Assembly (NCBI RefSeq): GCF_004761875.1
Contig: NZ_SJEY01000002.1
Coordinates: 186,001-250,000, forward strand
From: Roseovarius aestuariivivens
GTDB taxonomy: Bacteria; Pseudomonadota; Alphaproteobacteria; Rhodobacterales; Rhodobacteraceae
Length of the DNA: 64,000 nucleotides
Direction of reading: 5' to 3'
Below, in pieces: positions 26,536-35,541 of the stretch; position 1 is the first letter of the stretch, and each line of letters begins with the position of its first letter. The notes under the pieces were generated by a model, which made no database searches, was not told where the DNA came from, and was given only the letters and a program-made list of their open reading frames with translations. Position numbers and translations under genes: made by a program.

Positions 26536-26547
26536 ATTTGATCAAAT
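26536..26547. promoter_or_regulatory. Candidate GntR operator, site B
   Basis: A perfect 12-bp palindrome ATTTGATCAAAT, with outer GACAA and TTGTC arms, lies between the divergent GntR and PotF-type genes, 43 bases before the latter. It shares TGATCAAATT with site A at 25718-25733. Confidence 0.5.
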
Positions 26548-26589
26548 TGTCGCCAAGGCACCTCAAGTGTCGCACCAAGGGAGACTAAG

Positions 26590-27675
26590 ATGAAAAATAC
26601 CATCGTGACCACAGCCGCGCTCGTGGCGCTCGGCTCCTCCGCCGCCATGGCGGAAGAAGTGCGGGTCTATAACTGGTCCGACTATATCGACGAATCGCTG
26701 CTTGAGAAATTCGAGCAGGAAACGGGCCTCGAACTTGTCTACGACGTGTTCGATTCCAACGAACTTCTCGAGACCAAGATGCTGGCCGGTGGTTCGGGCT
26801 ATGATGTCGTCGTACCGACCGGCACCTTCCTGCAGCGCCAGATCGCGGCGGGTGCGTTTCAGAAACTGGATCCGTCCAAGCTACCCAATCTCGACAACAT
26901 GTGGGACGTGATCGAAAAGCGGACGGCGAGCTATGACGAAGGCAACGCCTATTCGATCAACTATATGTGGGGCTCGACCGGGATCGGCGCCAACGTGCCC
27001 AAGGTCAAGGAAATCCTGGGCGAGGATGCGCCCATCGGGTCGCTCGAGCTGATCTTTGATCCCGCGAACATGGAAAAGCTGGCCGAGTGCGGCGTGCATT
27101 TCCTTGACGCGCCGACCGAGATGGTGCCGGCCGCGCTGTCCTATGCCGGCATGGACCCGGACGCCAAGGACGACGAAGCCCTGGCAAAAGCCGAAGAAGT
27201 TCTGATGGCCGTGCGCCCCTATGTGCAGAAATTCCACAGCTCGGAATACATCAACGCGCTGGCCAATGGCGACATCTGCGTCGCGTTCGGCTGGTCGGGG
27301 GATATCCTGCAGGCCCGCGACCGCGCGGCCGAAGCCGATAACGGTGTCGAGATCGCATATAACGCGCCTTCTGAGGGTGCGCTCATGTGGTTCGACCAGA
27401 TGGCGATTCCGGTCGACGCGCCGAACCCCGAGGGCGCGCATGTGTTCCTGAACTTCATCATGGATGCCGAGAACATGGCGGCGGCGTCGAACTACGTCTA
27501 TTTCGCCAACGGCAACAAGGCGTCGCAAGAGTATCTGAACGAGGACGTGATCGGCGACACCGCGATCTATCCGGACGAGGCTGCTCTGGAAAACCTTTAT
27601 ACGGTGACACCGTGGGGGCCGCGCGAACAGCGCGATCTGACCCGGCTCTGGACCAAGATCAAGTCGGGCACCTGA
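26590..27675 (+). CDS. ABC transporter substrate-binding protein, PotF/PotD type
   Basis: A 361-residue periplasmic binding protein. The signal peptide (MKNTIVTTAALVALGSSAAM) is followed by EEVRVYNWSDYIDESLLEKF, the standard start of putrescine/spermidine binding proteins. Further family segments are YDVVVPTGTFLQRQI and AYSINYMWGSTGIG. It is first of five plus-strand genes (binding protein, ATPase, two permeases, oxidase) and is separated from the ATPase gene by a terminator-like hairpin, which would keep binding-protein mRNA in excess. A polyamine ligand is likely from sequence pattern. Confidence 0.92.
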   Translation: MKNTIVTTAALVALGSSAAMAEEVRVYNWSDYIDESLLEKFEQETGLELVYDVFDSNELLETKMLAGGSGYDVVVPTGTFLQRQIAAGAFQKLDPSKLPNLDNMWDVIEKRTASYDEGNAYSINYMWGSTGIGANVPKVKEILGEDAPIGSLELIFDPANMEKLAECGVHFLDAPTEMVPAALSYAGMDPDAKDDEALAKAEEVLMAVRPYVQKFHSSEYINALANGDICVAFGWSGDILQARDRAAEADNGVEIAYNAPSEGALMWFDQMAIPVDAPNPEGAHVFLNFIMDAENMAAASNYVYFANGNKASQEYLNEDVIGDTAIYPDEAALENLYTVTPWGPREQRDLTRLWTKIKSGT

Positions 27676-27689
27676 CGCCACGCTTTCCG

Positions 27690-27720
27690 ACCCGCGCGAG
27701 TTTTCGCGCGGGTCTTTTTC
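27690..27720 (+). terminator. Terminator/attenuator after the binding-protein gene
   Basis: Nine-bp stem ACCCGCGCG/CGCGCGGGT (27690-27698 with 27705-27713) followed by CTTTTTC. It lies inside the operon, before the ATPase gene, so read-through must be partial. Confidence 0.85.
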
Positions 27721-27738
27721 CCTATTGGGACATGAAAC

Positions 27739-28863
27739 ATGCCCGAGACCAAGTTCGAGCCGTGGAACGATCCGAACGAGAAACCCCTGATCGAATTCAG
27801 GGGTGTGACCAAACGCTTCGGCACCTTCACCGCCATCGATAACCAGAGCTTCGACATCTACACCAAAGAGTTCTTTGCCCTGCTGGGGCCCTCTGGCTGT
27901 GGCAAGACGACGATGATGCGCATGCTTGCCGGGTTCGAGGCGCCGACCGAGGGCAAGATCCTTTTGGGCGGCAAGGACATTGCGCCAATCCCGCCGAACA
28001 AGCGCGAAGTGAACATGATGTTCCAGTCCTACGCGCTATTTCCGCATTTGTCGGTCTGGGACAACATCGCTTTCGGGCTGAAGCGCGACGGCAAGGACAA
28101 AAAGGCCATCGCCGCGCGGGTGGCCGAAATGCTCAAGCTGACGCGGCTGGAGAAATTCGCCAATCGCAAACCGCACCAGATTTCGGGCGGCCAGCGCCAG
28201 CGCGTGGCGCTCGCGCGCAGCCTTGCCAAGGCGCCGAAGCTTTTGCTGCTGGACGAACCTTTGGGCGCGCTCGACGCCAAGCTGCGGCAGGACACGCAGT
28301 TCGAGCTGATGGACATCCAGGAGACCACCGGCACGACCTTTGTCATCGTGACCCACGATCAGGAAGAGGCGATGACCGTGGCCAGCCGCGTGGCCGTGAT
28401 GGATGACGGCCGGGTCGTGCAGGTCGACACGCCCGACCGCATCTATGAAGACCCCAATTCCACCTATGTGGCCGATTTCATCGGTGACGTCACAATCCTG
28501 AGTGGGTCAGTGACCCCGAAAGACAAAGGTTACGAGCTCCGCTTCGCGGAAGGTCAGCCAACGCTTTATGCGGACTCGGATCTGAGCCTGACGGATGGAC
28601 AGACAGGCTATCTTGCGATCCGGCCCGAGAAAGTCGCCGTGTCCCCGGAAAAGCCCGAAGACCGGCGCAATGCGCTCAAGGGCAAGATCCTTGATATCGC
28701 CTATCTCGGGAACCTCTCAACCTACCATGTCGAGCTGCCGACGGGGCAGGTCGTGAAGGCCCAGACGGCGAACACACGCAGGCTCGCCAATCGACCCTTT
28801 TCCTGGGAAGACGAGGTATGGCTGTCCTGGTCGGACAGCGCCGCCGTTCTTCTGGAGCGCTAG
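27739..28863 (+). CDS. ABC transporter ATP-binding protein, PotA/PotG type
   Basis: A 374-residue ATPase with Walker A GPSGCGKTTMM, signature [15 protein letters not shown], Walker B LLLLDEPLGALD, H-loop IVTHDQEEAM and a C-terminal TOBE domain (VTILSGSV...YLAIRPEKV). It powers the importer made of the binding protein upstream and the two permeases downstream. The next gene starts three bases after its stop. Confidence 0.93.
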   Translation: MPETKFEPWNDPNEKPLIEFRGVTKRFGTFTAIDNQSFDIYTKEFFALLGPSGCGKTTMMRMLAGFEAPTEGKILLGGKDIAPIPPNKREVNMMFQSYALFPHLSVWDNIAFGLKRDGKDKKAIAARVAEMLKLTRLEKFANRKPHQISGGQRQRVALARSLAKAPKLLLLDEPLGALDAKLRQDTQFELMDIQETTGTTFVIVTHDQEEAMTVASRVAVMDDGRVVQVDTPDRIYEDPNSTYVADFIGDVTILSGSVTPKDKGYELRFAEGQPTLYADSDLSLTDGQTGYLAIRPEKVAVSPEKPEDRRNALKGKILDIAYLGNLSTYHVELPTGQVVKAQTANTRRLANRPFSWEDEVWLSWSDSAAVLLER

Positions 28864-28866
28864 GAG

Positions 28867-29760
28867 ATGCGCCGCGCGATCCTCATCCTCGTGCCTTATC
28901 TCTGGCTTCTGGCGCTGTTTCTGGTGCCGTTCGCCATCGTCCTGAAGATCTCGCTCAGCGACTATAACCTTTCGATCCCGCCCTACACGCCGCAAATGGA
29001 TTTCTCGAACGGGTGGTGGCAGGGCGTCAAAGACCTCTTCGCCGCCTTCGATTTCGAGAATTTCATCTTTCTGACCGAAGACGATCTTTACTGGAAGGCG
29101 TACCTGTCCTCGCTGCAGATCGCGACGATTTCGACCCTGTTGACGCTGATGGTCGGCTATCCGATCGCCTATGGCATGGCGCGCGCCCCCGAACAGTGGC
29201 GGCCGACCCTGATGATGCTGGTTATCCTGCCCTTCTGGACCAGTTTTCTGATCCGCGTGTATGCTTGGAAGGGCATTCTGTCGACCGAGGGGTATCTCAA
29301 TCAGGTTCTGCTTGGGATCGGGGTAATCGGAGAGCCGCTGACGATTCTGAACACGAATGTCGCGGTCTATATCGGCATCGTCTACACCTACCTGCCCTTC
29401 ATGATCCTGCCGATCTATGCTGCGCTGGACAAAATGGACGGATCGCTTCTGGAGGCGGCGGAGGACCTGGGCTGTTCGCGCCTGTCGGCCTTTTGGCTGG
29501 TGACCGTTCCGCTGTCGCGCAACGGGATCATCGCCGGCAGTTTCCTGGTCTTCATTCCGGCGGTGGGCGAGTTCGTGATTCCGGCGCTTTTGGGCGGATC
29601 AGAGACGCTTATGATCGGCAAGGTGCTCTATGAGGAGTTCTTCAACAACCGCGACTGGCCGGTGGCCTCGGCGGTGGCGGTGATCCTGCTTTTGATCCTC
29701 GTGATCCCGATCGTGCTATTCCAGCGAAACCAGCAGAAACAGCGGGAGAGCGACGGATGA
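28867..29760 (+). CDS. ABC transporter permease, PotB/PotH type
   Basis: A 297-residue MetI-type inner membrane permease of normal length, with six predicted helices (first LILVPYLWLLALFLVPFAIV) and the EAA loop DGSLLEAAEDLGCSRLSAFW. The 3' end overlaps the next permease start by four bases (ATGA). Unlike the permease at 11757-13424 it has only a short first periplasmic loop. Confidence 0.93.
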   Translation: MRRAILILVPYLWLLALFLVPFAIVLKISLSDYNLSIPPYTPQMDFSNGWWQGVKDLFAAFDFENFIFLTEDDLYWKAYLSSLQIATISTLLTLMVGYPIAYGMARAPEQWRPTLMMLVILPFWTSFLIRVYAWKGILSTEGYLNQVLLGIGVIGEPLTILNTNVAVYIGIVYTYLPFMILPIYAALDKMDGSLLEAAEDLGCSRLSAFWLVTVPLSRNGIIAGSFLVFIPAVGEFVIPALLGGSETLMIGKVLYEEFFNNRDWPVASAVAVILLLILVIPIVLFQRNQQKQRESDG

Positions 29761-30572
29761 TCCGCCTGTCCTGGTTCAATGTCACATCGCTGACGCTTGG
29801 CTTTGCCTTCCTCTATCTGCCGATGCTGCTGCTCATCATCTACAGCTTCAACGAATCGCAGTTGGTCACGGTCTGGGCGGGCTTCTCGACCAAGTGGTAC
29901 GGCGAACTTCTGACGAACGAATCCTATCTGGATGCGGCTTGGGTCACGTTGCGGGTGGCGCTGGTCAGTTCCACCATCGCGACGATACTCGGCACGATGG
30001 CGGCGCTGGTCTTGATCCGGGCTGGGCGGTTCATCGGGCGCACGCTGTTCTCGGGCATGATTTACGCGCCGCTCGTCATGCCGGAGGTCATCACCGGCCT
30101 GTCGCTGCTGCTGCTTTTTATCGGAATCGGGTTGGACCGCGGGGTAGTCACGATCATCCTCGCGCACACGACCTTTTCCATGTGCTTTGTGTCGGTGGTG
30201 GTCTCCTCGCGTCTGATGACCTTCGACAAATCGCTGGAGGAGGCCGCGCTGGATCTGGGGTGTTCCCCGTTTCAGGCGTTTCGTCTCGTCACCCTGCCAA
30301 TCATCGCACCCTCGGTCATTTCCGGCTGGCTTTTGGCCTTTACGCTATCGCTCGATGATCTGGTGATCGCATCCTTCGCCGCCGGGCCATCGGCAACGAC
30401 CCTGCCGATCAAGGTCTGGTCCTCGATCCGGCTTGGGGTGAGTCCCGAGATCAACGCGCTGTCGACGATCCTGATCGGGATCGTTGCCGTCGGGGTGATC
30501 AGCGCCTCGCTGATCTCGAAACGCACGATGCTGCGGCAGATGGCAGAAGAGCAGGCCGCGGAGCGGGCGTGA
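29757..30572 (+). CDS. ABC transporter permease, PotC/PotI type
   Basis: A 271-residue permease with six helices and the EAA loop DKSLEEAALDLGCSPFQAF. It pairs with the permease encoded just upstream. Its stop overlaps the start of the FAD oxidoreductase gene by four bases, so transporter and oxidase are translated together, implying that the oxidase acts on the imported substrate. Confidence 0.93.
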   Translation: MIRLSWFNVTSLTLGFAFLYLPMLLLIIYSFNESQLVTVWAGFSTKWYGELLTNESYLDAAWVTLRVALVSSTIATILGTMAALVLIRAGRFIGRTLFSGMIYAPLVMPEVITGLSLLLLFIGIGLDRGVVTIILAHTTFSMCFVSVVVSSRLMTFDKSLEEAALDLGCSPFQAFRLVTLPIIAPSVISGWLLAFTLSLDDLVIASFAAGPSATTLPIKVWSSIRLGVSPEINALSTILIGIVAVGVISASLISKRTMLRQMAEEQAAERA

Positions 30573-31894
30573 AACGGCTCTTTCCCGCCTATACTTACGG
30601 AGAAGGCCCGCGCGCGGGCTGTTTCTGGCCGACCACCGTTTCGGCGCGCGACTGGCCGGTTGCGCGCGGTGAGATGTCCTGTGACGTGGCGATTGTGGGG
30701 GCTGGCTATACCGGTCTCTCGGCCGCACTTCACCTTGCGCAGGGTGGCGCGGACGTGATCCTTCTCGACGCGGAATATCCCGGCTGGGGCGCCTCTGGGC
30801 GCAATGGCGGGTTCTGCTGCTGCGGTGGCGCCAAGGCCAGCGACGCGATGCTCGCGCGGCGCCACGGCGAGAGCGGGCGGCGCGACTGGCGACGGACCGA
30901 AGCCGAGGCGGTGCGCTTCGCCGAAAGCCTGATCGAGAGCCACGCGATTGAGTGCGACCGGCATTCCGAAGGCGAAACCCTGATGGCGCAGTCAGACCGT
31001 GCCCTGGCCGGTTTTGAGGCCGAAGCGCGCCGAATCGAAACCGATCTTGGTGTGACGCCGACGATAATTACAGGCTCTGATCTTGCACGAAACGGCATGT
31101 CAGGCCCCTTTCACGGCGCCCTGACCAATCCGGTTGGCTTTGCGCTTAACCCGATGAAGTACGCGCTTGGACTGGCCGATGCCGCCACCGCCGCCGGCGC
31201 AAGGATCTACGGGCATAGCCCGGTCACGCGGATCGATGCCGAGGGGCGACATACCCTGTACACACCAGAGGGACGTGTGCACGCGCGCCGGATCGTGATC
31301 GCCACAAACGGCTATTCCTCGGACGATCTGCCCGACTGGTTGCGCTCGCGGTACCTTCCCGTGCAGTCGAATGTGATCGTGACCCGGCCGCTTACCGAAG
31401 ACGAGATTTCCGCGCAGGGCTGGTCCACCGCGCAGATGTGCTTCGATCACCGGATCTTCCTGCATTACTTTCGCCTGATGCCGGACCGACGCATGCTGTT
31501 CGGAATGCGGGGTGGCCTGGTCAGCTCTGCCGCCTCTGACGCGGCCATGACCGGACGCACACGCGCGCATTTCGAGGCGATGTTCCCCGCCTGGGCCGGC
31601 ATAGAGACGGAATTCAGCTGGACGGGGCTTTTGTGCTTCTCGGCGAGCCTGACCCCGTTTGCGGGGCCGATCCCGAACATGCCCGGCGCGTTTGCGGGGC
31701 TATGCTATCACGGCAACGGGGTCGCGATGGCCACCTATGCCGGGGCGATCCTTGCCGATCTGGCGCAGGACCGCGTGCCGAACCGGCCCTACCCGGACGT
31801 CATGCGCACACCGCCCGGTCGCTTTCCGTTAGGGCGGTTTCGCCGCGCCACGCTGGCGCCGCTTTATGCTGCCGCCGCTCTGACCGGTCAGTAA
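30569..31894 (+). CDS. FAD-dependent oxidoreductase (DAO family, PuuB-like)
   Basis: A 441-residue flavoprotein of the D-amino-acid-oxidase/glycine-oxidase fold. The dinucleotide-binding motif is VAIVGAGYTGLSAALHLA (G44, G46, G49), followed by the GWGASGRNGGFCC segment found in gamma-glutamylputrescine oxidase-like proteins. The C-terminal FAD contact is GLCYHGNGVAMATYAG. Translational overlap with the permease gene suggests it oxidises the amine brought in by this importer. The exact amine is not readable. Confidence 0.88.
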   Translation: MKRLFPAYTYGEGPRAGCFWPTTVSARDWPVARGEMSCDVAIVGAGYTGLSAALHLAQGGADVILLDAEYPGWGASGRNGGFCCCGGAKASDAMLARRHGESGRRDWRRTEAEAVRFAESLIESHAIECDRHSEGETLMAQSDRALAGFEAEARRIETDLGVTPTIITGSDLARNGMSGPFHGALTNPVGFALNPMKYALGLADAATAAGARIYGHSPVTRIDAEGRHTLYTPEGRVHARRIVIATNGYSSDDLPDWLRSRYLPVQSNVIVTRPLTEDEISAQGWSTAQMCFDHRIFLHYFRLMPDRRMLFGMRGGLVSSAASDAAMTGRTRAHFEAMFPAWAGIETEFSWTGLLCFSASLTPFAGPIPNMPGAFAGLCYHGNGVAMATYAGAILADLAQDRVPNRPYPDVMRTPPGRFPLGRFRRATLAPLYAAAALTGQ

Positions 31895-31898
31895 GAGT

Positions 31899-32822
31899 TC
31901 AGCCCTGCGGAGTTTTGACCGCGCGCGCCCGGCCCCGGCGCAGGCCAAGCTGCCGTTCGCGCAGGATGATGATGATCCCGGCGAGAATGACCAGCGCCGC
32001 GCCAATCAGCATTTGCCGCGTCGGCACCTCGTCGAACACGATATAGCCGATCACGATCGCAAAGAGCATCGAGGCGTAATCGAACGGCGCAATCACGCTG
32101 GCATCGGCAAATCGATAGCTGGAGGTGAGAAAGATCTGCGCCAGACCGCCAAGGACACCGGCCAGAACCAAGTATATCGTCACTGTTCCACCCGGAATCG
32201 TCCATCCGAAGGGAAGTGTCAGCAGGCTGAGCAGGCTCGCGGTCAGCGAAAAGTAGAACACAATGGCGCTGGTTTGTTCGGTCTGAACCAGCTTGCGGAT
32301 GTAGATCTGCGCCAGCGCCGCGCAGACCGCGCCGAGAAGGACAAGAACCGCGCCGACGGCCTGCGTGACCTCAACCGTGTCGTCGCCGAGCGTGGTCAGC
32401 CGTGGCGCCAGCACGATCAGGACGCCCGCGAGACCAAGCGCCACCGCGCCAAGCCGGAAGATGCCAACCCTCTCGTCAAGAAACATCGCCGCGAAGACGA
32501 CGACCAGCAGCGGCGCGGCGTAACCAAGGGCCGTGACCTCTGGCAGAGGCAAGAGACCGAGCCCGGCAAACATCAGGCCCATCGCCGTCGTACCCACGAC
32601 GCCGCGCCAGAAATGCCCCATGCGCGACGTGACCCGCAGTCCTGTGCGCAGATCGCCGCGCAAGGCGAGCCAGGCGAGGATGACCGGCATGGCAAAGAAC
32701 GAGCGGAAAAAGACGGCCTGCCCGGGCGGCACGGCATCCGACGCCGCCTTGATCAGCGACGACATGACGATGAACAGCATCACCGCCACGAGTTTCAGCG
32801 CGATCCCCTTGAGCGGGTTCAT
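31899..32822 (-). CDS. EamA/DMT-superfamily transporter
   Basis: A 307-residue protein with ten predicted membrane helices in two EamA repeats; helices include GIALKLVAVMLFIVMSSLI at the start and ATQAVGAVLVLLGAVCAAL-like segments midway. It is probably a metabolite exporter; RhaT/YdcZ-type substrates cannot be distinguished. The ATG at 32822 gives the family start, although the frame is open to 32885. It is convergent with the FAD oxidoreductase gene with only four bases between stops. Confidence 0.87.
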   Translation of the reverse strand: MNPLKGIALKLVAVMLFIVMSSLIKAASDAVPPGQAVFFRSFFAMPVILAWLALRGDLRTGLRVTSRMGHFWRGVVGTTAMGLMFAGLGLLPLPEVTALGYAAPLLVVVFAAMFLDERVGIFRLGAVALGLAGVLIVLAPRLTTLGDDTVEVTQAVGAVLVLLGAVCAALAQIYIRKLVQTEQTSAIVFYFSLTASLLSLLTLPFGWTIPGGTVTIYLVLAGVLGGLAQIFLTSSYRFADASVIAPFDYASMLFAIVIGYIVFDEVPTRQMLIGAALVILAGIIIILRERQLGLRRGRARAVKTPQG

Positions 32823-32953
32823 CCTTGGCCCTCCGTGCCCCTCGCTTGGCGCAAAGCGGCGGCAAAGGCAAAGGAAACCCGCCATGCGATTCCAGCAAGG
32901 CTTGATCCACGGTCGGACCCGCTACGTATATCTGCATACAACAGGAGGTTTCG

Positions 32954-33472
32954 ATGCGTTTCATCATCACTTTTTTCGCCCTCTTTTTTGCGCTGCCCGC
33001 CGCCGCGCTCGACCTCGATGCGCCGTTCGAGAATATCGACGGCGGCAAACTTCGGCTTTCCGATTGGCAAGGCCAGCCCGTTCTGGTGGTGAACACCGCC
33101 TCGCGCTGCGGCTACACCAACCAGTACGCGGCGCTTCAGGAGCTCTACGAGACCTACAAGGATCGCGGTCTGGTCGTCGTCGCGGTGCCGTCCGACGATT
33201 TCAAGCAGGAGCTTTCCGACAACGCATCGGTTAAAGAGTTCTGCGAGGTGCAGTACGGGATCACGCTGCCGATGACCGGTATAACGCCTGTGCGGGGCAA
33301 GAACGCGCATCCGTTTTATCGGTCTGTCGCGCGAGAAGCCGGGTTTGAGCCGAACTGGAATTTCAACAAGGTACTGATCGGCCCCGATGGCAAGGTCGCC
33401 GCGACCTATGGCTCGCCCGTGCGCCCGATGTCACAGCGTATGACGGGCGATATCGAAAATCTGCTGAATTAG
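32954..33472 (+). CDS. Glutathione peroxidase, exported
   Basis: A 172-residue thiol peroxidase with a signal peptide (MRFIITFFALFFALPAAA), so probably periplasmic. The peroxidatic cysteine is C52 in VNTASRCGYTNQY, and the WNFNKVLIGPDG segment holds the conserved Trp-Asn. The FPCNQFGGQEP loop of classical enzymes is changed to VPSDDFKQEL. An AGGAGG ribosome site precedes the ATG. The last four bases overlap the stop of the convergent hydantoinase-like gene. Confidence 0.92.
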   Translation: MRFIITFFALFFALPAAALDLDAPFENIDGGKLRLSDWQGQPVLVVNTASRCGYTNQYAALQELYETYKDRGLVVVAVPSDDFKQELSDNASVKEFCEVQYGITLPMTGITPVRGKNAHPFYRSVAREAGFEPNWNFNKVLIGPDGKVAATYGSPVRPMSQRMTGDIENLLN

Positions 33473-35496
33473 GCTCTGTTCCGGCCCGGATCGCGCTCGT
33501 CGGCGATGCGGGGACGTCCGCCCGCCTCGACCGTGACTGTTGCCTCGATGAAGACCTCGCGCGCCTCTGCGGTGACGGTTTTGACATCCTCCTCGACGTG
33601 CACTTCGACCTCGTCGGCGCCGGCCTCTGCCGCCGCTTGGCGCGCGTCCTTCTCCAAGTGGGCGCGCAGGTGATCAAGCGCATGCCGCGCATCACCGAAG
33701 TCTTTCGGCACTTCGTCGGCGTGGACACGGAAAACGCCCTCTGACGGGCTGGTCACCGCGCCGCTGCGCCGGACGGCGATACGGCCCACGACGGCGCCAA
33801 TGGCGTTCGCCACGCCGGCATGGTTGGGCAGGATCATGTCGCAATGAAGCCGGTCCCCCACCGCCGTATAATAATTCGCCGCAGAGGCCCCGAGACCGAT
33901 AACCGGCACATTCAGACCGGCCTCTATCCGCACCAATCCGCGGTAATAAGACAACCCGGCCTGCATCAGAACGTGATCGGCCAGTTGCGCGGGGGGCAGG
34001 CCGAACGCGGTCTCCTCCTCGGCAAACGCGGCTTCGAGCAGCGCCAGGACCGTCTGGCGCGTCAATTGATCCACGATCATCTGCGCCATCGCGGAAGGAT
34101 CCGGACAAAGCCTTCCTCCGTGCCCCACGCGGCGTCGGCCCAGAAGACGCATGGCCTTTTCCGCCGCCGTGCCATCCCATGCCGTGAGCCTACCCAACAC
34201 GTGGGCCGCGTCCGACGGCGTGGGCCCGGCCACCAGGACCAGCCCGCGCGCCACCAGCCGACGCAGCACCGCGCGATCGCTGCGGGCGCCCAGAACGGCG
34301 GACAGGGCCATCACGCCGGGGCCGATCCGTTCGAGCAGCTGCAGGTCTTTCGACCCTAATCCACCCTGATCCATGCCGTTTACAGCCCGAACGAACAGCG
34401 CATCCTGTTCGCCGGGCACTTCGCGGCGTAGCTGTTCGTCAAGCACGTCATGCACCTTTTGGCCCGCCTCCGCCGCAAGAAGGCTGACCGGCACCATCCG
34501 GCGCGGACCAAGGGTGACGCCACCTCTCAACCCGGACTCGTTCACGGTTACCTCGCTATCGCCGCCGAGGCCGGTGGTGCGCATCGCCACCGCCTCGACC
34601 ATGGTGCGCCAGGGCCCGACCTGTGCGCCGGCAGGGTCAATCATCGGCCGTCCGTCGCGCAGCAATGCGATGTCCGTCGTCGTCCCGCCGATATCCGACA
34701 CGAGCGCGTCCTTCGCGCCGGTCATCCAGCGCGCGCCGACGATGCTTGCCGCAGGCCCGCTCAGGATCGTTTCGATCGGCCTCTCGCGCGCCTGAGCTGC
34801 CGAGATCAACGCACCATCCCCGCGGACGACCATCAGCGGCGCGGCGATGCCGAGGGTGCCCAACGTATGCTCCGCGCGTGCGATGAGGCGCGTGATCATC
34901 CCGATCAGCCTTGCATTCAGAAGAGCTGTCAGTGCGCGCTTCGGTCCGTTGAGCTTGGCCGAAAGCTGATGCGAAAGCGACACGGGCCTGCCCGTCGTCG
35001 CACGGATAATCTCGGCGGCGCGCAGTTCATGAGCCGGGTTTCGTGTAGCGAACTGTGCTGCGACGGCATAGGCGGATACGGGATCAATAGAGTCTAACCA
35101 AGCCGAAAGCGCGGTTTCATCCAGCGGCGCGGTTTCGGTGCCCGCATGTCCGTGACCACCCTGTAGAACCAAGGCCGGATCACCCCCCAACGCGTCGCGC
35201 AAACCATGGCTGTCCAGATCCTGTTCGCGGAACCCGATATAGACGAGACCGACGCGCCCGCCCTGCCCCTCGACCAGCGCATTGGTCGCCAGCGTGGTCG
35301 ACAGAGAGGCCATGCCAATATCGCCGGGCGCGACACCGCTTTGGGTCAGAACCGCCGCGATGGCGGCCCCGATCCCTTCGGCAAGGTCATGCCGGGTTGT
35401 CAGCGCCTTGGCGCTTGCCACGACGTCCGTTTCATCGCGGATCAGAACCGCGTCGGTATAGGTTCCGCCGGTATCGACGCCGAGTAGAATTGCCAT
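33469..35496 (-). CDS. Hydantoinase/oxoprolinase family protein (HyuA-like)
   Basis: A 675-residue HyuA-type protein: GVDTGGTYTDAVLI at the N-terminus is the actin-like phosphate loop, followed by SLSTTLATNALVEG and, midway, DIGGTTTDIALL, both typical of ATP-dependent hydantoinase or 5-oxoprolinase A subunits. The B subunit (HyuB) is absent from the neighbourhood, so it may be a single-chain member with a different substrate. It lies 45 bases downstream of queG on the same strand. Confidence 0.87.
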   Translation of the reverse strand: MAILLGVDTGGTYTDAVLIRDETDVVASAKALTTRHDLAEGIGAAIAAVLTQSGVAPGDIGMASLSTTLATNALVEGQGGRVGLVYIGFREQDLDSHGLRDALGGDPALVLQGGHGHAGTETAPLDETALSAWLDSIDPVSAYAVAAQFATRNPAHELRAAEIIRATTGRPVSLSHQLSAKLNGPKRALTALLNARLIGMITRLIARAEHTLGTLGIAAPLMVVRGDGALISAAQARERPIETILSGPAASIVGARWMTGAKDALVSDIGGTTTDIALLRDGRPMIDPAGAQVGPWRTMVEAVAMRTTGLGGDSEVTVNESGLRGGVTLGPRRMVPVSLLAAEAGQKVHDVLDEQLRREVPGEQDALFVRAVNGMDQGGLGSKDLQLLERIGPGVMALSAVLGARSDRAVLRRLVARGLVLVAGPTPSDAAHVLGRLTAWDGTAAEKAMRLLGRRRVGHGGRLCPDPSAMAQMIVDQLTRQTVLALLEAAFAEEETAFGLPPAQLADHVLMQAGLSYYRGLVRIEAGLNVPVIGLGASAANYYTAVGDRLHCDMILPNHAGVANAIGAVVGRIAVRRSGAVTSPSEGVFRVHADEVPKDFGDARHALDHLRAHLEKDARQAAAEAGADEVEVHVEEDVKTVTAEAREVFIEATVTVEAGGRPRIADERDPGRNRA

Positions 35497-35541
35497 GGCC
35501 CATCCCTTTCCTGCCCTTGCGCGATAGCCCAGGCGCAGGTT

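Noticed and set aside
26536..26547. FNR/FnrL box
   Set aside because: FNR sites are TTGAT-N4-ATCAA; here the half-sites abut with no spacer.
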